A stretch of DNA of 64,000 bases from Bathynomus jamesi. Taxonomy: Eukaryota > Arthropoda > Malacostraca > Isopoda > Cirolanidae. Shown in pieces: positions 10,648-21,958 of the stretch. The position numbers and the translations under genes were made by a program. The notes under the pieces were generated by a model. That model was not told the origin of the DNA. It worked only from the letters and a program-made list of their open reading frames with translations, and did no database searches. Each line of letters starts with the position of its first letter. The first letter of the stretch is position 1. The DNA lies in the NCBI GenBank assembly GCA_023014485.1, contig JAJOZX010012043.1, positions 1-64,000 on the forward strand, in the 5' to 3' direction.

Positions 10648-13600
10648 TGAGATTTACTTTAAACGCTTTAACTTCTTTATTGTGAAATAGCTCTCAGCAA
10701 AAATGAAATATCCACTTCGAGAACTTTCAACTCGTCTTCAGGGAATTATCCCATTCAATTGCGTGATTATTCTACTACATACATTAGTAAATATGGTGTT
10801 AGATGCTTCGGCTTTGCGAATACACTATTTATGCGCCATGTTTCTGTTAGCGAAAGTTTTGCCTGTTTCACCAATATATACTAAATTACAATAATTACAT
10901 TTAATAGAATAAATACATAGAGTGACATTCACAGAGTTATTACGAATGAATAAACTCTTGATCGAATTAATGTAAAGTAAACATAACATTAATTCTCACG
11001 TCTCAAATGACGCGAGTGAAGTGAGTCAAATTGTTATCATATGGCAAACACAATATGTTATTAAATACTTTCTTATCTTTCTTACTTTTATAAAAAGATT
11101 TCTTATCTTTATTTAAAGAATTGTCCAAGAAATAATTCGGATAACATAATTTGCTTCTACTTTAAAACAAATTAAATTCACTATGTTTTAATGTAGACTC
11201 ATTATTGTGAAAGGTTTTAGGACATAGAAATAAATATAATGTGAGGGATTCGATCTTTGGTGAGAGTTTCTGATAAGAAATGTATATAAAGTGAGTGGAC
11301 TCATCTGTATGTTCAGTTTCACTGAAGTGGAGTTAAAATATACACGTGTGATTGCTCCAAAGGTCACATGAGCCAGAGCAGAAATAGAGTAAGCAGCCAA
11401 CTCAACTCCACCTGATGCCAGCAGTTGGGAGTAAATCAGTGCTACACCGCGACTGGTCCGCCATTTTTCAATCTCCGATTGAGATGGGCTTAATGCTTTA
11501 TTTTCAGCATTTATTGCTTGTTTATGTATTTATTATTACAATAAATTTTCATATTAAAAGTCTTGGTCTTTAAATAATAATTAAAAGGAATGAAGACAGT
11601 GTGGTATTTCCTGCAATCATTTGCAAACTATTTGGAGATTCTGAAGGCAAAATTGCTGTAAAATTCTTATAGTTTTACTTTTCTAAAACACGTTTCTATT
11701 CTTTTTACATTTCCATCAAAAGCTTCTTACTTTCCTACTTCTTTCCTAGATTGCATTTGGATGAAATGAGATAGTGAAAACTCCGGAATGTTCACCTCCT
11801 AAAAAATTATTTCAATTAATTCTTTGTTTAAGTTGAAGTGAGATTTTAACTGTACAAAACAAGTTTGAATCCATCATTGTTTCTTTCCCTTTGTAACAAT
11901 TATGTTTCATGTTCTCAACATTAGACATTATTCAGTCTTTTTATTTTATTCTATCATAAAATTATGTTTGCTACATTCCATTATATGTTTATAAATCATT
12001 TTTGGTAACTTTCGTTAAAAATCTTTTACATAATTGTTATAAACGATATAATATCTTCATTAATTTATAAGAACCTTTCTCCATTAATGACCTGAGAAGT
12101 GTAAAAAATTGCATATTGGAAGAAAGTGATGAGCTTACTGACTTTTGTAGTTTTTACTTTTTCAGGAATTCGTATGAAAAGACTAAACAAATATTGGTGG
12201 ATTATCTAAGTGAAAGTTGATTTGGTATAAGCCTAAAGTGTAATTGGGTAAATAGGACTTACAATCTCATTAATTACAATTAAATTTATTTAAATTTATT
12301 CAAGTAAAAGTTTAGATACATTAAAATTGTATTTTATTTCAGTTTTATCCGCATTTGGCGTGGATAAAGATGTAGTGGTGAAGGTGGATCCAGAAGCCCC
12401 ACTTGAAAACGTTCTTCTGCAACATCAAATGACTTTGCATCAGGATATGAAACGCATGTTTTTGGAAATAAAGAATGTCTTCCTCGGATTAAGATCCCCA
12501 AACTTTATTCCTAAAGCAAATAAGTAATTCCATTTTCATCATCAAATTCGTTAATAATGAAACCAGAAAATAGGATTAAGAATATATTTGTGATTTTTAT
12601 ATGAATTTCAATCTTAATTGAAATCTCCATTTTGAACGTTCATTCTGAATAACTTTTATGACGAATTTAATATTTCTCATTTTAATTCGTTAATAGTTCT
12701 TAAAATTGTCAGATCAATGGTTCTTAACCTTTTTCGGCTCTAATCCAAATTCTGTTCTCAGGGCTAGCTCGGCGACCAATGCCTTCAAACAGTTCACTCG
12801 TAATAGATAATAAAATAAATAATAATGGTAAAATGATTAGCGTTAACATAAGTAAATGATAAATGACAATTTAATAACCCAAGTTTGGGTCGCGACTCAG
12901 AGGTTAAGAACCCCTAGGTTAAATATAAATATTATTTCGTGATGAACTATTTGTGAATGGAAATTTTTAGGTTTTCATTTTTCATTATTTTTTCATTATT
13001 CATTATCAATAATCATTTTAATTCAAGTAATAGTAGGCGCAAAAATAAAAATGTACATTTAATTCATAATTATGGTAAATTCGTAAATAATATATATATA
13101 TATAATTTTTTTTTTCGACAGCGATCTTTTCAGCTTCGGTTCTTTTGGAAGCTCAATTTCGAAAATATCAACATTGAAACCTAATTTAAAATCGATAATC
13201 CAAGACAAAACTAACTCAAGGTTGGTCACATTCTTTTTATATATGTTTTTAATATTAATTACCAATATATATCACTTCGAGCCATCGATGTTATTAAAAA
13301 TATTAATAAAATATTACTTTTTCGTCACCAATTAGTTAATTTAATAATGAAATTTATTTTAAGTGTATTTGCACTATATTAGTTAAGCTCCTATATTGAT
13401 TTCTCATTTGATTCAGTCAGAAGACCTCAGGAGGATGGGGTGTCTCACCTTACTTCGGCGATCGACATTTCTACATGCCTACAGATTCAACGTTTCGGTT
13501 AGTTTAAGTGTAAACAAGAGTAACTCAAATTTACGATCATCAAGTTCTAAAGCTTAATTCATAAATAGGAAAAATAACACAATTATTTTACTTTTGTAAA

Positions 13601-16600
13601 ATGCAGTTAACTAATAGTGGCGGGCGCACGAGACGAACTAAATCTAATTCCATAATAAAAATATTCTTCTTTTTCTTTGTTTTCAGCGAAGATTTAATAA
13701 TTTGAATCTTAAAATTAATTAAAGAATAAAATATATTTTGTGAAATTTTGATACTTTTCATTTTAATACCTTTCATTTGTTCTTCCTAAGACCTACTGAT
13801 TGCTCCGAAATTCTCGTCGCAGGGGATACGAAAAGCGGAATTTACCAGATTTATCCATTCAGGTAACCGGTGACTTTCTACTGCATTAACATCACCTTTA
13901 TTCATTTCAATAAATTTCTCATTTCATTCTTTATGCCTTTCGAGGGATTTAAATGTTTTACTATTGAGCCTTTAAGTTCTCTTTTACGCTTTGATAACAT
14001 CTTTTAATTAATTGGTGTCATACATTCTGGGTGTCTTACAATTACCAAGAACGAAATAATGTACTACATTTTCAAATTGTTTTAAAAGAATCACTTGTTC
14101 AAAATCTGTGTTTATAGTAAAGGAAATTCGACTATGACGTATTATTTGTTTCTAGATGTCAATGTAGCCGCCCTGTGGATGTATTTTGTGACATGGAAAC
14201 TGACGGAGGTGGATGGACTGTTTTCCTTTCCCGAGTCAATGTATCAAAGCCAATTAATTTCACTCGGAACTGGGCCGATTACAAGAAGGGGTTCGGAATG
14301 CCAGGTGAAGAGCATTGGTTAGGTAAGAACTGAGAGCTTCGTGGCTTTATCATGTCTCATCGACTAGATTTAAATGGATTCATTGATTTTGCCCTCGCCA
14401 GTTCTGAGTAGGGAAAGGTGAAGAGTAAACAGTCCGGTATACGTAATTTCTTTGAATTGGTCATTCTTTATTTACTCAGTTGGTGTTATATTCTTCATCC
14501 CAATTATCTCTCAGTATATGATTCCCATTATCAATAGATTTTGTTTGCTTACCTCAAGATGACACCACAAATTATGCATCCTTGCTTATTTCGTATTATT
14601 TTAATTACAGATCTGAATCACTTTCAAATTTTCTTTAAATAAGCTTTTTTGTCAAATAGTTAAGTTAATCATAATTATTTTAATTAATTATTATCACCAG
14701 GAAATGAAAACGTGCATATTTTATCTCACCATCGGAACTACATTCTAAGGATGGAAGTCAAAGATGGATTCGGGAGAGAAATTTGGGGAGAGTGGAATGT
14801 GTTCAAAGTGGACTCGGAGGAAATGAAGTAACATTTTACTTTTTATTATTATTTTTATATGAATGATAGTTTGAACCAGTCTACAAATTGATATTATGAA
14901 TGCATTTTCAAGTTTCATCTATCTTTAAAGGAATTAAGACCCCAAAACATGAATGAAGTCTTCAAATTTTGAGATTTGCATTCTCAAAGTTTGAGTGAAA
15001 ATCATTTCATTATATTTGATTTGAAGATTACTGTATGTATTAAAATGGTAAAAAGTTTAATTATTTTTATATGGGAGAGATTTTTAGTCATAATATAAAT
15101 ACACGCTTTTAACAAGGAACATAATTGATTTTTCTCTTCATTTTTGCAATGAACTGAAAGTCTGCTGAAATGCAAACGAAAAATCTTTTAATGAAGTTTT
15201 GTTTGTATTATTTTGGTTTTCAAAATAATTCTTCTGTCTAATGAATGTAAACTATTAAAGTTTTTTGTTATAAAATGAAAATTATTTTAATGTATTCATA
15301 TAAGTAAAGAGAAATCTCAATTATACATATAATTTATTATTGTACTTGGTTGAGAATGGTACAGTAATTGTTTAAAGGAATTTCTTCAAATTACACTTTT
15401 ATTAATAATTTGCCAAATTATATTAAATTTATGGAGATCTGCTCCACAATCGCCACTTAGCCAAAACTTCATGTACATTAATCACAGTAATGATTCATTC
15501 AATTTTTTTTATTGAAGCAGTTATCTTACCAAATGTAGCAATCACTTACCTGTCAGAAGTGGTGCAGTATTTCTTTAATAAAAGGGCTACGTCGTAGCGA
15601 ATGTCGTAACATCGCTTCCCGTTGATCAGCGAAGTGAAGCGACATTGGGTCTGGGTAGTAGTTGGATGGGAGACCGCCCACTGCGTCCAATCTATGTAGC
15701 GACCCGTGGTTCGGATCCCACGTAAAGCTGTAGGTCCACTCCGTCATATGACCTTAGATGTTGCGAAGGAGGTTAAACAAAACCAATAATTATTATCTAT
15801 AATAGAACGCTTGGAAGTAGAAGTGATTCAAATGCATTCAGAACACCAAAGTCCAGATGTGATACCTGTACGTGAGTCACCTTTGATCACGGTTTCCTTC
15901 TTCCCACAAATTGAGATTTTAGTTATTTGAGTCACTTCTCTGGAATGCACTCGGCGTGCCGAGTGCTTCAACCACTTTTTGGCAAAAGAAAAAACATCGG
16001 TATAAAACGCACTTGAATCACTTTCACTTCCAACCGTACAATTGCTGAAGTGGAAAACATATTTTCACTGTTCGCAAATATCCTATTTTAAAATTTAAAA
16101 ACTTCATCATAATATTTAAATCTTTTCAATTTTGTTCTCGTCTCTGTAATTTAAGTATTATTATTGGAGCTGAAAACCCTGAAGTGACATTTAAATTTCT
16201 TTTCAGATACAAACTTACGGCAACGAATTACAATGCTAAGAGTACGGCCTACGATCGCTTCAGTTACGTGAATGGTAACTATTTCTCGACATTTGACATG
16301 GACAACGATAAATCTGGTGTGTCTCATTTTTTAACTTATTGTTTTTTCATTCATTTTTTATAGTTTTGAGCTATAACTATATTTAAGTGTTTGGACCTTT
16401 TCCAGTTTGTGTACCGTTTTTCATATAATTTAGTTTTGCTTCTTTTCAGATCAAAAATGAGTGATCAAAAATGAGTTCTTGATAACCTAACCTAACGTAA
16501 CCTAACCTAACCCGCATTATAACTTTCGTCACTTGGGCACAGGATGTTTACTATGCTGTATGTAATGTACTGTAGAAAACGGTACATAAACTGGAAAACG

Positions 16601-17024
16601 TCCAAGTGTTTTAGATATTATTTTAGTTTTTAATACATAATAAATCTAATAAACATATTGCATCCCATTACCATATCCTAAACTAAAATTAAATGGCCTT
16701 GTCTAAGTTGTCTTCTCTTACACTCCCTTCATGTAATTTACATATATGATATTAATCTTAATACAAATATCTTACTGCCCAATAGCAAAGACCAGTTGCG
16801 CTGTAAGTTGGAAAAGCGGGTGGTGGTACAATAACTGTGAACACAACAATCCAACTGGTCTTCATGCAAAGAAAGATAGCACAGGAATACAAATAAACCC
16901 TTGGTCAAAACTGGATAGCACCAGACGGTATGCAACATGGCTTCAACTGAAAATTCGACCACAGATTTGCAGCAACTCAATTTCAGTCGCCAAACTGAAC
17001 ACTCACAACTGTGCTTTCGATTAA
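4616..17024 (+). CDS. Secreted fibrinogen-related lectin (tachylectin/ficolin-type), copy 1, complete, 10 exons
   Basis: Exons: 4616-4711, 8840-8948, 12343-12523, 13122-13220, 13417-13497, 13791-13862, 14156-14322, 14701-14827, 16207-16316, 16786-17024. All junctions are GT-AG and the phases fit: 1281 nt, 426 residues. Residues 1-18 form a signal peptide (MIVKLILILASFCFGVKG). Residues 33-128 are a charged, probably helical stalk. From about 190 to the end is the fibrinogen-like domain: DCSEILVAGDTKSGIYQIYP, CQCSRPVDVFCDMETDGGGW, RNWADYKKGFG, the calcium-site-like DMDND near 340, and the CAVSWKSGWWYNNCEHNN block with its paired cysteines. About 235 residues is normal for this domain. The family binds acetylated sugars on microbes outside the cell; that role here is inferred. 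Introns hold many mobile elements. The start is the first ATG and opens directly into the signal peptide. Confidence 0.88.
5084..5151 (+). repeat. (ATT)n microsatellite in intron 1
   Basis: Interrupted ATT/TAT trinucleotide repeat. The orthologous repeat in copy 3 (44045-44092) has a different length. Confidence 0.8.
5690..6260 (+). mobile_element. 3' remnant of a LINE in intron 1
   Basis: Contains TTAACTTACATTGGATAA, GTGCTGATATAAAAAA and a 3' part with GAGCTCAGTAAAGCCGAA. Copy 3 has the fuller version (45540-46030), where a degenerate C-terminus with QEIHSYQTRNR is readable. Copy 1 lost about 140 bp of it and carries a short local inverted repeat at 5916-5954. Confidence 0.55.
6559..6665. 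mobile_element. 107-bp palindromic element in intron 1
   Basis: Nearly perfect hairpin: CATTGCTGCGTTCTTTTCTA on the left and its complement, TAGAAAAGAACGCAGCAATG, on the right, with CCTCAACTAGTGAGG near the centre. A related half copy follows at 6726-6766 and is split by the next insertion. Absent from the corresponding part of copy 3. Confidence 0.65.
6767..7078. mobile_element. Insertion flanked by a 9-bp duplication
   Basis: TGAATAACT stands on both sides (6758-6766 and 7079-7087). The inserted AT-rich sequence ends GGCAACCCTA, an end also seen in the nested element at 8.05 kb, and contains repeated AAAATCCCGCGTTC units near the start. A non-autonomous hAT-like element is likely from the duplication size; its left end is degenerate. 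Confidence 0.5.
7700..7902. mobile_element. 203-bp foldback element, copy a
   Basis: Ends GGATCACCTGAAGATC and the inverted match GATCTTCAGGTGATCC. The interior is almost wholly palindromic, around ACGAAAATATCACGACCTAA. Flanks CATGTACG and CATGTCCA fit a decayed 8-bp duplication. Full copies of identical length lie at 42298, 46470 and 61311. Confidence 0.75.
8125..8321. mobile_element. MITE with TAGGCTGACCATA ends
   Basis: Inverted ends TAGGCTGACCATA and TATGGTCAGCCTA, with a perfect 8-bp duplication ATTATTAA on both sides (8117-8124, 8322-8329). The interior contains GGGACATTGGGATGG and CTGTCCCGTTC. An hAT-type non-autonomous element is inferred from the 8-bp duplication. Confidence 0.75.
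9791..9833 (+). repeat. (AAT)n microsatellite in intron 2
   Basis: About 14 trinucleotide units. Copy 3 has an interrupted equivalent at 48321-48361. Confidence 0.85.
10611..10647 (+). repeat. (GT)n microsatellite
   Basis: About 18 GT units, directly beside the Penelope-like remnant. Copy 3 has (TA)n followed by (GT)n at the same place. Confidence 0.85.
10690..11100 (-). mobile_element. Penelope-like element remnant with GIY-YIG domain, copy 1 allele
   Basis: On the minus strand KCNYCNLVYIGETGKTFA is readable after SLFIRNNSVNV-like residues, with stops afterwards. C-x2-C-x3-YIGETG is typical of the GIY-YIG endonuclease of Penelope-like retroelements. The same remnant, more open, lies in copy 3 at 52816-53085, so it was in the intron before duplication. 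Confidence 0.65.
12715..12916. mobile_element. hAT-type MITE in intron 3, copy 1 allele
   Basis: Decayed ends GGTTCTTAACC and GGTTAAGAACCCCT. It matches the better preserved orthologue at 60733-60934, whose ends are CAGGGGTTCTTAACC with an 8-bp duplication. Copy 2 lacks it. Confidence 0.7.
15575..15800 (+). mobile_element. SINE with 5S rRNA-like head in intron 8
   Basis: 15595-15680 resembles 5S rRNA: CGTTGATCAGCGAAGTGAAG, then ACATTGGGTCTGG, GTAGTAGTTGGATGGGAGAC and CGCC. The body and tail (CGTGGTTCGGATCCCACGT, AGCTGTAGGTCC, GAAGGAGGTTAAACAA) match the tail of the tRNA-headed SINE at 2.5 kb and of inverted copies at 3.9 and 42.9 kb. The corresponding intron of copy 2 (about 32790) is uninterrupted, so it inserted after the copies split. 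Confidence 0.65.
16388..16608. mobile_element. MITE with a CCTAA cluster in intron 9
   Basis: Inverted ends TTGGACCTTTTCCAGTTT and AAACTGGAAAACGTCCAA, then GTACCGTTTTTC against GAAAACGGTAC. The interior holds five CCTAA-type units (about 16484-16511) with one variant. The matching intron of copy 2 lacks the element. Confidence 0.7.
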
Positions 17025-19020
17025 AATCTGTATTGGCCAAAGCGAATATATTGTTCTCGATATGGTATGGTGTCAGAAACAATATTTTGGAATTATATCT
17101 AGAAATTTCTAGCTTTAAATTCTAGTTGAGGAACAACGTGAATAGTTCGTTAACCTGAGGCTTAAATACAAAAACAATTACTTTATCTTTATTATTTTGT
17201 AAAGAAAATCCTATTGCAAATTATATTTTAAACATATGTTTAGAGTTTGCTTGTTTGTACAAATCCTACGAAAGCTTAACATTACAATTATTAAAAATGT
17301 AATATTGTATACATAATATATTATATTTTTATGAACAATTAAACTTTAATTTCATTACTACTCACTAACTTTTCTACACCAATAGTTTTCTGTATCACAT
17401 AAACTAATTATTATTAAACTATTATTGAAACTATTTTCTTCCTAAACACATTTTAAATGTTTGCAATGACATAGAAAATACGGAGCACTGTCAAATGTAT
17501 TCCTACTGTTTCCTTATGTTTTATTCACACCGATCATCTTGATCCAATAGAAAGAGGGACAGCATGGGTGAAAGGTACTGTGAACACTGAAAAATTTGGA
17601 AATTTTGAGACAAAAGAAAAGAGATCAGTGATCGTCTTCCCTCTTCAGAAAACTAAATAATCCCGATAAGAAATGCACACTGAGTCCTACCTTTTGTAGT
17701 TTTTCAGTTGGTGTAAATCAACCAAAAACTTTGGTAACATTAATAAAATGAAGAAAAATGTTTGTTAGTTAATTTGATACTCGCAGATTTTAATTTAAAG
17801 CACTAACAGCTCTTCATTCCAGCTCGTCTCACAGTGAACAATTGAAACTCAAAATGAAAGCAAACTGAATGAAATGAGAACCAAATTTTCCTCTTTCTCC
17901 AGCATCAGTATAATAAGAATGTTGTAATAGGCAGCTTGTAGTTTAAAATGTTCGTTTGTAAATTGCTCTCATTGTATTACTGGAACATATATTTCTGCAT
18001 ATAAATTATGTCCAATTTGGGAACTATAAAAATAAAATTCACACTTCATTAAAACTCTTATTTCTTTTTTCTTAATTGGTGAGAAGTAGCATTAAAACTG
18101 AAAATATCTTCTACATGATTTTAAATTCAGTATATTAAAATACGGTAAACAACAAATAAATTAATAAATTTAAAACTGCGTAAAAGATATAAGTTTATAT
18201 AATAAAAGTAGTCTTCAGAGAAATATTTCAGGTATGATTCAATAAAGCTCTTTTTCAACATTTATCACATTAAATTACATCAATTTTCAATTCGAAAAAA
18301 GAAAAAGATAAAAATAAGAAATTCTAAAACTGTCGTAGATATTGCATAAGAGTGTAATTTTTTAATTTTAGGAAAAAATGAATGAACCTTCTCACTTTAA
18401 GACTGTTCCTCTTTGGTGGTGGGAATTGGTATTGCAGTTTGTGATCAAGTGTGGAAGAGAATCCTAATGTTTCATGATCACTATATAATGATGCGTTATA
18501 TCTCTTTCTGATGTACAAACAACATCATAATGGCTATACTTCGTCATTTCTATATAATCATGCAATACACATGTTCAAATGTTTTGAAACCAAGCTCGAA
18601 TAAATTTTTTATAAAGTGAATTAAAAATAATATGAAGTGCAATACCTATGGTATAGTTTGATCGAAAGGATGAGAAATAAATCACAATAAAACTTGATTA
18701 TCCAACATAAGAATGACTTTAGATATATTCTTATGATTTTTTGTCCTGCAGGAGAGCATAAAAAATAATAATCTTTCTGTCATTCAAACTTCTTCGTAAC
18801 GACTACGGAAATAGCTCCCCACGCAAACTTTAAATTCGGCGCCCCATATCTCCTATGTTTTGTGTGGTTAAAACGAACGATTCAAATAGTGTTATGTATA
18901 CAATTTTCAACTCTTCTATAGAATTTACATTAGAAAGCCACAAACATCCTAGAAACATTCAAAAGGAGACTCTTCGTGTCTTCGTTACGGAAAATTCTGA
19001 TATCGTATGTATTAGGTCTA
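17025..19020 (+). other. 3' flank of copy 1
   Basis: No further gene seen. The part from about 17690 to 19020 is repeated inverted behind copy 2 (30600-31890), including the block around CAGCATCAGTATAATAAGAA. A poly(A) signal cannot be fixed from the sequence. Confidence 0.55.
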
Positions 19021-20028
19021 TGCTGTGAAGAACAGAATGGACAACGAAGAGAGAATGTCATCGCTAATGATCGATAGCAGGTAAGTGTTTGTGACCTTCA
19101 ACCTTGAGAAACTCCGGTCGCCATTCGCCACTTAGAAGTACAAAGTTAACAGTATCCTGAGTGATACCCTCGTGTTGGGGAAGTTATCACAACATTCATT
19201 GCTTAAAATAAATTGAAGAAGTTGTTGAGGAGCGCGGCAATCCTTTCTCAGCAGAATACCTAGCCCAGTTATTCGCCGAAGTTAAAACCGTTAATGTCAC
19301 AGTTCTATCCGTCTGTCAACGCGTGATCAAGATTCATACAGTCCTTCATGAAAGTTTTCTTGTCAGGAAATTGTTCCAAGTCATAAAGAAATCCCCAAAG
19401 GTCCACATATTGGTTCGTTTACTTATTCAAATTTGAAATTAGCTTTCGGGTTCGTTACTGTTTCATCTTCACCTCTCTATCTGAATTGGCGTTTCTTTTA
19501 ACGAATAGGAAATAATGGCCTTACACACTGGCCTACAACAAGCTTTTCCGTAATTACCTTGCCTTTTATCAGAGTTCCTTTGTAACTGATACCGCTGTAG
19601 TTTTAAATAAAGTCACAGCACTCTTTTATCAGATTTGTGGTTGCAACATCTTCGTTCTTACTTTGCAGAATCTTGCTCTCTACGCTTATTGGAAAAAGGA
19701 TTGCGCATTGACGTCATCTGTTTTTAATTTTCATGAAGTCTAATTGCACATTTATATATATATATATATGTCAGATACTTTGTTATATATGAATTAAGCA
19801 TATTATATTATATACGAGCATATCAGCGTGCCGCTCATAGGCAGCCCTTAGGCAGAACTATTCTGCTTTCCCGTGAAATTATTATTGCTTCCGTGGCCTG
19901 GGGCCCTCCAAGTGCAACACGAAAGTGATTCTCTTGAGCATGAAGGCGTACATTCCATATTCTATTCCTAGCATTAATGCAAAAAACCTGGCTTTATCTT
20001 TACTTTCTTAACTTTACTTGGTTTAAGC
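19021..20028. other. Spacer, nothing recognised
   Basis: Slightly less AT-rich than its surroundings, with a short (TA)n at about 19755. No motif that I can name. It could include degenerate 5' parts of the LINE that follows. Confidence 0.4.
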
Positions 20029-21958
20029 TTGTCTAATGCTATCCGCAACAGAGAGGATACTCTCAGAAGGTACCGTCGACAGCTAACTCCTGGCTCTCAC
20101 TTAGTTAACAAAAATGTGAAAAGTCTATCCAATTCTAATGATTCTTGCTCTTTCTGTCACGTAGCCAAGAACCTCCCCAACAACATTAATTCTTCTTTTT
20201 CCTCTCCTCTTTTCCATTCCGATGGCTTAGGACCAATATCGTCTCCAGATAAAGTGAGTCTTCACTCAAACTTTCCCCTCCAACTTAATCCTGAACGATT
20301 CCGGTGCTGTTCCTCCATCACCTCCTTCCCCTGACTTAATTATATCTGAAATAAGAAACTCTTCCAAAGGTATTTTTACTTCCGTATGTGCGTTTAATTC
20401 TAGGAGAGCGTACGGTCCTGATGGTGTTCCTCCTATTGTTCTCAAGAACTGTGCTTCTGTACTGACACCCTGCCTAGCAAAACTCTTTCATCTTTGTCTT
20501 TCACATGTACTTTTCCTTCCTGCTGGAGTTCCTTTTCATTCAGCATGTCCCAAACAAGGATGACCGCTCTCTACCCTCCAACTATCGTCCAATTGCTTTG
20601 AATTCTTCCCATTCCAAAGTTTTTGAATCTATCTTTAATAGGAAGATTCTTAAACAACTTTCTTCTCACACTCTTCTTTCAGATCGTCAGTATGGATTCC
20701 GCAAGGGACGCTCTAGTGGCGATCTTGCATATCTCTTTGACTTTTGGTCATCCTCCTTTCTGGATTTCGGTGAAACTTTTGCTATTGCGCTAGACATATC
20801 GAAAGCTTTTCATAGAGTCTGGCACAAATCTTTAATTTCAAAACTGCCCTCCTTTGCTTTCTATCCTTCTATCTGTGCCTTCATCTCTAATTTCCTTTCT
20901 GGCCGATCTATAGCTGCAGTTGTAGATGGCCACTGTTCTTCTAAGGCTAATAACAGTGGTGTTCCTCAGGGTTCTGTCTTGTCACCAACTCTTTTCCTTT
21001 TATTTATTAATGATCTTTTAATTCGCACTTCCTCTCCTATTCACTCCTATGCCGATGATTCCACTCTTCACTTCTCCACTCGCTTCCCAAAGCGTCCCTC
21101 ACAACAGTCGCTTCATGATTCGTGTAGGACGGCTATGGGACACCTGACTTCTGATCTTTCTGCTATATCTCATTGGAGCAGAGAAAACCTTGTGGCTTTC
21201 AATGCCTCAAAAACTTAGTTCCTCCATCTGTCTACTCGTCATAATCTTTCACACGACTATCCCCTCACCTTCAACAACACACAACTCAATCCTCTTAACA
21301 TTCTTGGCATTTCCTTTTCTCGTGATCTTTCCTGGAAAGATCATCTATACTCTCTTTCTAAAACAGCTTCTAAGAGGTTAGGTGTGCTGTACCGCCTCCG
21401 TGTTCTTCACCCCCACTCAGTTGCTGTCTCTGTACAGGGGTCTTGTTCGCCCCTGTATAGAATATGCGTCTCATGTGTTGGGTGGTTCAACCCACACAGC
21501 CGTACTTGACCGGGTGGAATCAAAGGCTTTTCGTCTCAATTCCCCGCCTCTTGCTGATTGTTTTCAATCTCTCTCTCTTCGCCGCAATGTTGCCTCACTC
21601 TCTCTTTACTATCGCTACCATAACGGACATTGCTCTTCTGAACTCTCTAACTGCATGCCTCCTCCTTTAAGGTAAGCACGCAGTACCAGACCTTCTACAC
21701 TTTCTCATTTCTTTTCTATCCAACTATCTAATGCAAGAGTTAATCGGTGTTTTCACTCTTTCATCTACTCAACCGGTCAAATCTGGAGCAATCTTCCTCA
21801 ATCCATCTTTCCTCCTGTCTATGACCTCCCATTTTTTCAAACGCAGTGTGTCTAGGCATCTCCAAAACCCCGGACTTTGATTTTGGCTCTCTTCTTCTTC
21901 TATGGGTGGGACGCTTTGCGGGCATTTGCCTTTGGCCACTTCTTCCTGCATAAAAAAA
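20029..21958 (+). mobile_element. Jockey-like non-LTR retrotransposon, degenerate, copy 1
   Basis: Reverse transcriptase pieces appear in order, with frame changes between them: RAYGPDGVPPIVLKNCASVL, SNYRPIALNSSHSKVF, DRQYGFRKGRSSGDL, AIALDISKAF, NSGVPQGSVLSPTLFLLFIN, YADDSTLH, then RGLVRPCIEYASHV and SLYYRYHNGHCSSEL. The longest open part is 20505-21218. The catalytic YADD is intact, but several frame breaks make it non-functional as it stands. It ends in a short A-run after CTTCCTGCAT. The 5' part is missing. The family resembles jockey-like elements I remember from decapod crustaceans. Confidence 0.85.

Noticed and set aside
15595..15680. 5S rRNA gene
   Set aside because: Only the internal part resembles 5S; both ends are wrong and a SINE tail follows.
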